A stretch of DNA of 64,000 nt, from contig JAEYPH010000014.1 of NCBI GenBank assembly GCA_023410875.1, forward strand, positions 6,713 to 70,712, in the 5' to 3' direction. Below the pieces are notes generated by a model. It saw nothing but the letters and a program-made list of their open reading frames with translations. It did no database searches and was not told the DNA's origin. How positions within the stretch are numbered: the stretch's first letter is position 1; each line of letters starts with the position of its first letter. Positions 57,732 through 64,000 of the stretch are shown here, piece by piece. The translations under genes were made by a program, and so were the position numbers. This DNA comes from Bacillota bacterium. GTDB taxonomy: Bacteria > Bacillota > Clostridia > Christensenellales > UMGS416.

Positions 57732-58646
57732 ATGAAAAGAAAAACTACCGCCGGCGATGTGGTATTCAATACAATTCTCTATGTCGTGCTGGTTATCATG
57801 ATCGTGGTCACGGTGTACCCGTTCCTGAATTCGCTGGCCATTTCCCTCAACGATGCCGACGACACGACCAAGGGCGGCATCACGGTTTATCCGCGTATAT
57901 TCTCCATCCGCAACTATGAGTTGATCTTCCAGAACCCCAAGATATACAACGCGTACTTTATCACGATTATGCGCACCCTGGTCGGCACGGTGACCTCGCT
58001 GTTCTGCACGGCGCTGCTGGCCTTCGGCATGGCGCACCCCTTCCTCAAGGGCCGCAAGCTCTACACGATGATTTGCCTGATCCCGATGTATTTCGGCGGC
58101 GGCTTGATGCCTTACTACTTCCTGATCAAGTGGCTGGGCATGACCAACTCGTTCCAGGTATACTGGGTCCCCGGCATAATCGGCATTTTTAACATGATCC
58201 TGATGAAGACTTATTTCCAGGGTATCCCGCTGGCACTGGAGGAATCGGCCCGCATCGACGGCGCCAACTTGTGGACGGTGTTTTTCAAAATCATCTTCCC
58301 GATCTCCACGCCCATCGTGGCCACCATCGCCCTGTTCGTGGGCGTGGGCCAATGGAATGCCTGGTTTGACGCGTCCATCTTCATCACCAAGCAGGAACTC
58401 AAGCCCATGCAGAACGTTCTGCTGAGCATCATTTCCGAAGCGCGTTACGCCGAGCAGTTGGCGGCATTGGCTTCCAGCACCGGCGTTACGGTGGACGCCT
58501 CCAATGTCAACAAGGCCGCCAAGGTCAACGTGCGTTCCATTACCATGGCCACGATGATCGTAACGATACTGCCCATCGTCATGGCCTATCCGTTCCTGCA
58601 GCGTTATTTCATCAAGGGCATTATGGTAGGCTCGCTGAAGGGCTGA
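57732..58646 (+). CDS. sugar ABC transporter permease, LplC-like (second importer)
   Basis: 304 residues after GGAGG. Six helices, the EAA loop ALEESARIDGANLWTVFFKI and the tail QRYFIKGIMVGSLKG, almost identical in pattern to the LplC-like protein at 12.5 kb. It lies 20 bases after its partner permease and 77 before the binding-protein gene. The ATPase must be supplied from elsewhere. Confidence 0.92.
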   Translation: MKRKTTAGDVVFNTILYVVLVIMIVVTVYPFLNSLAISLNDADDTTKGGITVYPRIFSIRNYELIFQNPKIYNAYFITIMRTLVGTVTSLFCTALLAFGMAHPFLKGRKLYTMICLIPMYFGGGLMPYYFLIKWLGMTNSFQVYWVPGIIGIFNMILMKTYFQGIPLALEESARIDGANLWTVFFKIIFPISTPIVATIALFVGVGQWNAWFDASIFITKQELKPMQNVLLSIISEARYAEQLAALASSTGVTVDASNVNKAAKVNVRSITMATMIVTILPIVMAYPFLQRYFIKGIMVGSLKG

Positions 58647-58723
58647 TCGCGGCCCGGACACACAAACGGATAACCCGGCGGGCGCAAGCCCGACCGTTAT
58701 CAAAATAAGTATGGAGGTGCCTC

Positions 58724-60445
58724 ATGAAGAAACACTCGCTTCCCTTTCTGCTGGTTGCGGTGCTGATGCTCGCAGGCGCGCTGCTGGCCGGTTGCCAAGG
58801 CAACACCAACACCCCCGCGCCCGCCACGTCCGCTCCCGCCGCCGCGGAAACGTCCGCTGCTGCGGAAACACCCGCTGCCACGGAATCGGCCGCCACCGAA
58901 CCCTCTGCCGCTCCCGCGTTGGAGCCCTACACCTTCACCCACTATTTCAACTATGACTGGTGGACGATCCACGAGTGGGGCAAGGATGAAGTCTCCAAGT
59001 ACTATCAGAAGAAGTACAACATCACCGTAGACTTCTCCAAGCCGGATTCCGACCCGGCTGCCAAGCTGAACATCATGATCTCCGCCGACGAGCTTCCGGA
59101 TTCCATCATGATGGACCGCGGCGTGGACAACCAGAACCTGGCCAAGCTGGGCAAGCTGCTTCCGCTTGAGCCCTTCATGGAGAAGAACAAGAACCTGGAA
59201 GACAACCTGCTGCCCACCACGATCGATCAGCTCAAGCTGGTAGGCGAGGATGGCCAGCGCCATCTGTACAGCATCCCCAACTGGCCGCGCAAAGGCCCCA
59301 CCGGCGGCAACGACGCGTGGCTGTATGACACGCGCATTTGGGAAGCTGCTGGCAAGCCCGAGCTGAAGACACTGGACGACCTGTACAACTACGCCAAGAA
59401 GGCCAAGGAGCTCGGCAAGAACAAGGAAGGCCTGGACATCATCCCCATGATGATCGGCCGCTCCCCCGACGGCTATAACCTGGGCCGCGGCTTCTACCGT
59501 TCCTTCGGCGGCGTGCTGTCCGGCTGGTACTCCCCCCAGGGCGACCGCTATCAGCTGGCCCTGCGCGATCCGGTCTTCAAGCAGGCCACCATGGAAGTCA
59601 ACAAGTGGTGGAGAGAGGGCCTCATCAGCGCCTCCCAGTTCACCGACAGCGAGGATCAGATCAAAGAGAAGCTGGTCTCCGGCCGCATCGCTCTGATGTT
59701 CTATGATCACTCCCAGGATTCCGTCAACCACTTCCGCCAGATCGTGCGGGAAAGCTTCCCCGGCGGCAGCATCGAGCTGACCGATCCTCTGTATCCCCCG
59801 GCCGCCGGCGTGTCCAAGGTCTATGCTGACCACAAGGAGACCATCGGCTGGAACGTCACCAACATCACGACCAAGGCCAAGCAGCCTGAGCGCATCTTCA
59901 CCCTGTGGACCGACTTCCTGACCAAGGAAGGCTCCGTCATCATGATGTACGGCCCCAAGGGCTTCAACTGGGACGAGCTGAACGCCGACGGCCTGCCGCT
60001 GCTGAAGAAGGCTGAGTCCGAGCAGACCCCCGAAGAGAAGGACGCCCTGGGCGCCTGGTTCTGGGCCATGCCCGGTCAGTCCGACAACGTGGACACGATC
60101 AAGTTTGCTGTCAACGACATGCTTCCTGCCGAGAAGCAGGACTGGGTCATCTGGCAGCAGGCCCACAAGTTCACCCCCATCATGTGGGTGTCTGACGAGT
60201 TCGTCGGTATCGCCGACGTCATCGACCCGCTGGGCGACGAGGGTATCAACCGCAAGCTGGTTGAGGACAACCTGATCGCCGAATATCCCAAGGTCATCAT
60301 GGCCGCCACCGCCGAGGAAGCTGCTACGATCTATGACAAGATCGTGAAGTTTGCCGACGACAACGGTCTGAAGGCTGTGGAAGACAAGTACACCGAGAAG
60401 TACAAGGCCAACGTGGCTGCCTACGGCACCGGTATTGCCAAGTAA
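58724..60445 (+). CDS. extracellular solute-binding lipoprotein (second importer)
   Basis: 573 residues, GGAGG upstream. The signal peptide ends in the lipobox ALLAGC, followed by a long Ala/Thr/Pro/Glu linker. The mature part has the large LplA-type fold (FTHYFNYDWWTIHEWGKDEV...). Codon use is strongly biased to C-ending codons, more so than in neighbouring genes, which suggests high expression. A strong terminator follows. The imported sugar is unknown; the WW-rich start suggests aromatic stacking with sugar rings. Confidence 0.9.
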   Translation: MKKHSLPFLLVAVLMLAGALLAGCQGNTNTPAPATSAPAAAETSAAAETPAATESAATEPSAAPALEPYTFTHYFNYDWWTIHEWGKDEVSKYYQKKYNITVDFSKPDSDPAAKLNIMISADELPDSIMMDRGVDNQNLAKLGKLLPLEPFMEKNKNLEDNLLPTTIDQLKLVGEDGQRHLYSIPNWPRKGPTGGNDAWLYDTRIWEAAGKPELKTLDDLYNYAKKAKELGKNKEGLDIIPMMIGRSPDGYNLGRGFYRSFGGVLSGWYSPQGDRYQLALRDPVFKQATMEVNKWWREGLISASQFTDSEDQIKEKLVSGRIALMFYDHSQDSVNHFRQIVRESFPGGSIELTDPLYPPAAGVSKVYADHKETIGWNVTNITTKAKQPERIFTLWTDFLTKEGSVIMMYGPKGFNWDELNADGLPLLKKAESEQTPEEKDALGAWFWAMPGQSDNVDTIKFAVNDMLPAEKQDWVIWQQAHKFTPIMWVSDEFVGIADVIDPLGDEGINRKLVEDNLIAEYPKVIMAATAEEAATIYDKIVKFADDNGLKAVEDKYTEKYKANVAAYGTGIAK

Positions 60446-60467
60446 TCTCGAGTAAGTTCCAAACAAA

Positions 60468-60502
60468 GAGCGGCCGCCCCGGGTTTCGGGGCGGCCGCTT
60501 TA
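60468..60502 (+). terminator. terminator of the second sugar importer operon
   Basis: GCGGCCGCCCC and GGGGCGGCCGC form a perfect 11-bp stem around GGGTTTC, followed by TTTATG; AAAGA precedes it, so it can also stop the convergent methyltransferase gene. Confidence 0.85.
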
Positions 60503-60518
60503 TGTGCAAACTCCTGCA

Positions 60519-60980
60519 CTACAACTTGATCGGCACGCTCTTCACATAGGCCGTGTATGCCTCGCCGTAGCGCCGCTGCAGCCAGCTGTGCTCCTCGCGC
60601 ACAAAGCGGCGATAGGCGATGTAGGCCGCGGGAATGGCCAGTAAAGCCAGCCACGAATGGGCCATCAGAAGCAGGCCGGGCAGCGTCACGAACAGCTGCA
60701 GCACGTACATCGGGTCGCGGAACACCCGGTATAGCCCGCCGGTGGCCAGCCGGTCCTGCTTGTGGGCGCGCAGCATATGCATGGCAGCCAGCAGATTCAG
60801 CGAGAAGCCGGCGGCGGCCAGCACGCCGCCCACGGCGTACAGTGTGGGATAACCGGTGGAGGGGATGCGCTGCGCCGGCACATAGCTCGAAAGTAGCAGC
60901 GCCGGTAGCAGTGCGGCCACCAGCACCACGGCAATCTTGCCGCCCACGCCCATAACGCCCATCTTATTCTTGCCTTTCAT
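60519..60980 (-). CDS. isoprenylcysteine carboxyl methyltransferase-like membrane protein
   Basis: 153 residues with about four hydrophobic segments. The ICMT/PEMT C-terminal signature is present: GLYRVFRDPMYVLQLFVTLPG (SAM-binding region) and RREEHSWLQRRYGEAYTAY-like residues near the end. Bacterial members methylate unknown lipid or protein carboxyl groups. ATG 60980 (AAGGA 9 bases upstream) overlaps the TetR gene by 17 bases, so the genes are coupled in the flavodoxin-TetR operon. Confidence 0.83.
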   Translation of the reverse strand: MKGKNKMGVMGVGGKIAVVLVAALLPALLLSSYVPAQRIPSTGYPTLYAVGGVLAAAGFSLNLLAAMHMLRAHKQDRLATGGLYRVFRDPMYVLQLFVTLPGLLLMAHSWLALLAIPAAYIAYRRFVREEHSWLQRRYGEAYTAYVKSVPIKL

Positions 60981-61614
60981 GTTCTTTCATCCTTTCCCTC
61001 TCTTTCTGATAAGAGCCCAACAGAATGTCCATCATCGCCATGTGTGAGGCTATCTTGCCGAGCACAACGCCGTCGTCCAGCGGCCGGGGGCTGTGGCTGT
61101 TCTCGATGTGGCGCACATAGGTCAGGTAAACCGGCCCATAGAACGCCGTGGCCAGCGCCGCCGGGTCCATCCTGGGTATCGAGCCTGCCTCCATCAGCAT
61201 GGCGAACAATGCCGCGTGGTAGCTCAGTGGATCGTCTATCAGCAGCTTCTGGTACAGCGCCTGCACCGCAGGGTTTTTGAGCCGCTCCAGCGACAGGATG
61301 CGCCACATCTTCAGCAGCCGCTCGTCCCCGAAATACATCCGCGCGTTCAGAGAGCTGATCTCTTGCAGCTGTTCCAGGCTGATGTGGGCCATGGCGACGG
61401 CGGCCTGCTCCTTGCTGGGTGTAACGGCGCCCAAATGGCGCTGCAGCTCCTCCAGTATGGCTTCGAACAGCTGCTGCTTGCCGGCGAAGTGGTTGTAGAG
61501 CGAGCTCTCCTTGATGCCCACGGCCCGGGCGATGTCGCGGATGCCCACATCGCCATACCCTCGCTCGGAGAACAGATCGATAGCGGCCTCCAATATGCGT
61601 TCCTTGGTGCTCAT
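60964..61614 (-). CDS. TetR/AcrR family regulator
   Basis: 216 residues. The N-terminal helix-turn-helix is TKERILEAAIDLFSERGYGDVGIRDIARAVGIKESSLYNHFAGKQQLFEAIL, the standard TetR form. The ligand-binding C-terminal domain has no named subfamily. It lies 9 bases after the flavodoxin gene. A 9-bp palindrome overlapping the operon promoter (62428-62453) is its likely operator, so it should repress its own operon until a ligand binds. Confidence 0.93.
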   Translation of the reverse strand: MSTKERILEAAIDLFSERGYGDVGIRDIARAVGIKESSLYNHFAGKQQLFEAILEELQRHLGAVTPSKEQAAVAMAHISLEQLQEISSLNARMYFGDERLLKMWRILSLERLKNPAVQALYQKLLIDDPLSYHAALFAMLMEAGSIPRMDPAALATAFYGPVYLTYVRHIENSHSPRPLDDGVVLGKIASHMAMMDILLGSYQKERERMKEHERQE

Positions 61615-61623
61615 GATGCCTCC

Positions 61624-62400
61624 TTAATACCCGATGTAGACGCTGCGCATGAAGCGCTGGGCCAGAGCCGCCGCGGCGTCGGCGCACAGGCGCAGCACCG
61701 GGTTGATGGCCGTGGCGTAATAATATGGGCGCTCAAACCACCCGGCCCGTGTCCAGTGTTCAAAGTCTGCCGGGACGCCGTCCCTGCACGCACGGGCGTT
61801 CATGCGCCACACGCGAAAGCGCATCAGCGCGCCAAAATCCGGCCGGGGCAGCTCCTTTGACGCCACGGCGGTCAGGAAGCGCCGCGCGGCGCGCTTCAGG
61901 TCGGCGTCGGCCTTTTGGCGGTATTTGGGTGTAAGCGCTTCATAGTGGGGAACCCCCAGGCTGCCCAGCCATGTGCCGCCCCAACTGAGCACGTTGTCCT
62001 TCATGGCTTTGAACACGCCGCCAAACATGCCGCCGCCGGAGGAAATGCCGAAGAACTTTACGCCAAACAGCTCTGGCCGGTGCCACAGGAACGTGAAATA
62101 ATCCAAAAAGCGCTTCATGATCGCAGTGGGCGCCTGGTTATACACGGGGCTTGCCAGGATCACGGCGTCGGCCTGGGTCATTTTCTCCTGCAGCGCTCGC
62201 ACCGCCTGCGCCTGCCAGCACGTTTCGCGACCCTTCATGATGCAGTTGTGGCAGCCCAGGCAGTCGGGCAGCTTCACCTGGGAGAGCATCAGATATTCCA
62301 TTTCCACGTCGGTGTGCTCGCGCAACTGCTGCTCAAAGCGCTGCACGGCGGCATAGGTGTCACCCTTTCGAGGGCTGCCGATGACGGCCAATATCTTCAT
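61624..62400 (-). CDS. NADPH-dependent FMN reductase/flavodoxin family protein
   Basis: 258 residues from ATG 62400, with AAGGAGG upstream. The flavodoxin-like fold is shown by ILAVIGSPRKGDTYAAVQRFE (phosphate loop), LPDCLGCHNCIMKGRETC (a conserved Cys cluster of the iron-sulfur flavoprotein-like group) and ILASPVYNQAPTAIMKRFLDY. The C-terminal 90 residues are an extra helical, basic region not usual in this family. It is the first gene of the TetR operon and probably reduces a quinone, nitro or drug-like compound sensed by TetR. Confidence 0.87.
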   Translation of the reverse strand: MKILAVIGSPRKGDTYAAVQRFEQQLREHTDVEMEYLMLSQVKLPDCLGCHNCIMKGRETCWQAQAVRALQEKMTQADAVILASPVYNQAPTAIMKRFLDYFTFLWHRPELFGVKFFGISSGGGMFGGVFKAMKDNVLSWGGTWLGSLGVPHYEALTPKYRQKADADLKRAARRFLTAVASKELPRPDFGALMRFRVWRMNARACRDGVPADFEHWTRAGWFERPYYYATAINPVLRLCADAAAALAQRFMRSVYIGY

Positions 62401-62427
62401 AAAACAAACCTCCTTGCGAACGATCAT

Positions 62428-62468
62428 TTGTTAGTTTCAAGTATAACTAACAATCGTTTGTTTGTAAA
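62428..62468 (-). promoter_or_regulatory. promoter and TetR operator of the flavodoxin operon
   Basis: TTTACA and TATACT on the minus strand are 17 bp apart. TTGTTAGTT and AACTAACAA (62428-62453) form a perfect 9-bp palindrome with an 8-bp centre overlapping the -10; outside it GATCATT/ACGATTG extend the symmetry imperfectly. A protein bound there would block the polymerase. Confidence 0.75.
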
Positions 62469-62545
62469 GGGGGTGTTTTTGAGTTTTTGGAAAAAAAAGC
62501 AACTACCCTCGTATACATCAAAGAATGGGTTCGAGGAGGCGGAGG

Positions 62546-63889
62546 ATGACGGACGGGCTGATTCTGGCGGCGCTGCTGCTGGCCAGCGTGGCATATGGCC
62601 TGAGGGCGCAGAAGCGCAGCGGCGGCGTGCCCGCGGCGCTGGTGTTCCTGTCGCTGGTGGCGTCCTTTTTGGGCGGAGGGTTCTCCTTCGGTTTGGCGGG
62701 CAGGGCCTTTGCCCAGGGTTGGCAGCCGGTGCTGGCGCTGTGGGGGTTCAGCCTGGGCACGGTGCTGGTGGGCTGGCTCCTGGCGCCGCGGCTGGCCAAG
62801 TTCCATGGCTGCACATCGGTGGGAGAGGTGCTGGGCCGCGCCTATGGCCCGGTGGCGCGCAGCGTGGCTGGGCTGCTGGCGGCGCTGTTTTGCAGTGCGG
62901 TGCTGGGCGCGCAGCTGCGCTCGCTCGGGGTGGCGCTGGGCGCGTGGATGGGTCTGCCGAGCGTGCTGGCCGTGGGGGTGAGCGCGGCGCTCTTGTGGGT
63001 GCTCACGGTTAGCGGCGGTATCCGCGGCTTGTTGGCTGTGGCCCCGTTGCAGTGCGCGCTGCTGGTGGCGGGCTATGCCCTGATGCTGGCGCTGGGACTG
63101 TTCCGTGCGGGAGGCCTTTCCACGGTGCTGGCCGCGGCGCCGGCGGCGGACGGGCAGCCGGCGGCGCTGTTGGGGGCGTTCCTGCTGTATGCCAGTGGCG
63201 AGACGCTGGCGCCGCCCTATGTGCGCAGCCTGCTGCTGGGGCGGGACGGCGCGGCCAGCCGCCGGGGCGTGGTGGCTGCCGGAGCGGTGTCGGCGGCGCT
63301 GTTCGTCGTATCCGGGCTGGCGGGGCTTACAGCCAGAGTGGTGCTGCCGGGCATCGCGCCGGAGGGTGCGCTGCCGGCGCTGCTGGGCGCGGTGCTGCCC
63401 GCTGGCCTGCGGGGTGTGGCGGCAGCGGGCGTGCTCTCCGGGCTTATGGCCTGCGGCTCGGCCTATCTGTGCGCCGCGGTGGACAACTTCCGTGGCGACG
63501 TGCTGCCGCACGCGCAGGGCAGTTGGTGGAGCTCTCCCGCCGTGCTGGGCGCGGCATTTGTGGCTGTGGCCTCGGCGGTGGCGCTGTGGTCGCGGGATGT
63601 GCTGGGCGCGCTGGCGCTGGCCTACAGCCTGTGGGCGCCGGCCATCACGGTGCCGCTGTGGGCGGCGGCCTTTGTCCCGCGGCCACCGGCGTCGCTGTTT
63701 CCGGTGTGCGGGGGCGCGGGTGTGGCTGCTATGGTTGCCTGGGAGCTTTGCGGCAATCCGCTGGACATACCGGGTGCGGTATTTGGTATAATAGTATCCG
63801 CAGGCATTGCGGGATGGCTGCTCTGCAGCCATAAGAGCAATGCCGGTCGCCCCGTAGGGGCGAGCATCGCCGCCATTTGGCGGCGATAA
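62546..63889 (+). CDS. sodium:solute symporter-like membrane protein
   Basis: 447 residues from ATG 62546, with GAGGAGGCGGAGG upstream. About twelve hydrophobic segments; ASFLGGGFSFGLAGRAFAQG and TSVGEVLGRAYGPVARSVAG are typical of the SSF (proline/pantothenate-type) family, and the AYLCAAVDNFRGDVLP segment corresponds to the SSF helix-8 region. It is very Ala/Gly/Leu-rich. The final 28 codons lie in the first copy of the hairpin repeat (63803-), so its C-terminus has probably been replaced by repeat-derived sequence. The transported solute is unknown. Confidence 0.82.
   Translation: MTDGLILAALLLASVAYGLRAQKRSGGVPAALVFLSLVASFLGGGFSFGLAGRAFAQGWQPVLALWGFSLGTVLVGWLLAPRLAKFHGCTSVGEVLGRAYGPVARSVAGLLAALFCSAVLGAQLRSLGVALGAWMGLPSVLAVGVSAALLWVLTVSGGIRGLLAVAPLQCALLVAGYALMLALGLFRAGGLSTVLAAAPAADGQPAALLGAFLLYASGETLAPPYVRSLLLGRDGAASRRGVVAAGAVSAALFVVSGLAGLTARVVLPGIAPEGALPALLGAVLPAGLRGVAAAGVLSGLMACGSAYLCAAVDNFRGDVLPHAQGSWWSSPAVLGAAFVAVASAVALWSRDVLGALALAYSLWAPAITVPLWAAAFVPRPPASLFPVCGGAGVAAMVAWELCGNPLDIPGAVFGIIVSAGIAGWLLCSHKSNAGRPVGASIAAIWRR
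63784..63792 (+). promoter_or_regulatory. extended -10 just before the hairpin repeats
   Basis: TGG TATAAT (inside the symporter gene) would start transcription near 63799, four bases before the first stem of the repeat. There is no -35 of note. It could serve a non-coding transcript made of the hairpins. Confidence 0.4.
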
Positions 63890-64000
63890 GATGTTGCGGC
63901 AGGCAACGCGGGATGGCGGCTCCGCCGCCATAAGAGCGTTGCCGGTCATCGCCTGGGGCGATGAGCATCCCCCGCGGTAGCGGGGGATCGGATGTGATGG
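63803..64000 (+). repeat. two tandem 99-bp hairpin elements with covarying stems
   Basis: Copy 1 (63803-63901) and copy 2 (63902-64000) share layout: outer stem GGCATTGC/GCAATGCC versus GGCAACGC/GCGTTGCC; inner stem ATGGCTGC/GCAGCCAT versus ATGGCGGC/GCCGCCAT; third hairpin TCGCCCC/GGGGCGA versus CATCGCC/GGGCGATG; fourth ATCGCCGCC/GGCGGCGAT versus ATCCCCCGC/GCGGGGGAT. Loops and linkers (ATAAGAG, GAGCATC) stay nearly the same while both sides of every stem change together. The window ends at the boundary of copy 2, so more copies may follow. Confidence 0.75.

Overview
The window is 64 kb of GC-rich DNA, probably from a low-G+C-lineage (Bacillota) Clostridia chromosome, perhaps of gut origin. 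The signs are a DnaD/DnaC-type primosome pair, a Myb-like regulator of the RsfA kind, a FapA family protein, YesM/YesN-like two-component pairs beside LplB/LplC-like sugar ABC importers, strong AGGAGG ribosome sites and frequent GTG/TTG starts. No rRNA or single-copy phylogenetic marker is present, so the family cannot be fixed.

Region 1 (1-22.4 kb) is a carbohydrate-use island. It holds the end of an alpha-L-rhamnosidase-like hydrolase, a GH109-like Gfo/Idh/MocA protein and a GNAT. Then comes a minus-strand operon of two sugar ABC permeases, a lipoprotein binding protein, three paralogous FAD oxidoreductases and a 2-hydroxyacid dehydrogenase. A terminator follows, and after it a URO-D/MtaA-type methyltransferase. 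A YesM/YesN-like kinase and AraC-type regulator sit directly upstream, and matching repeats lie in the operon promoter. A second AraC regulator diverges from a plus operon of a seven-motif beta-propeller, a GH4 hydrolase and a Gfo/Idh/MocA dehydrogenase. Much of the chemistry here (GH4, GH109-like, Gfo/Idh, FAD enzymes) would be redox-assisted sugar chemistry.

Region 2 (22.5-35 kb) has exonuclease III, a pair of ABC exporter half-transporters enclosing a DUF1854 protein, small accessory genes (one frameshifted GNAT, one kinase-like mini-protein), a MITE-like repeat, and a PadR operon. That operon ends in a membrane protein built from eight copies of a two-helix module.

Region 3 (35-50.5 kb) is mostly housekeeping: methyltransferase, Myb-like regulator, UvrD/PcrA helicase, URO-D family protein, tadA, HD hydrolase, DnaC and DnaD, an OmpR-type two-component system next to two exported proteins, murG, and a VTC/DUF4956 pair.

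Region 4 (50.5-64 kb) carries a PNPOx protein, AraC/GyrI regulator, FapA protein, a fourth FAD oxidoreductase, tRNA-Arg(ACG) with a partial tandem duplicate, a small sirtuin, a second sugar ABC importer behind a consensus promoter, a TetR-controlled flavodoxin operon, and a sodium:solute symporter-like gene. The last gene runs into two tandem 99-bp copies of a hairpin element whose stems covary between copies. That element, the FAD-enzyme operon and the repeat membrane protein are the most unusual items.
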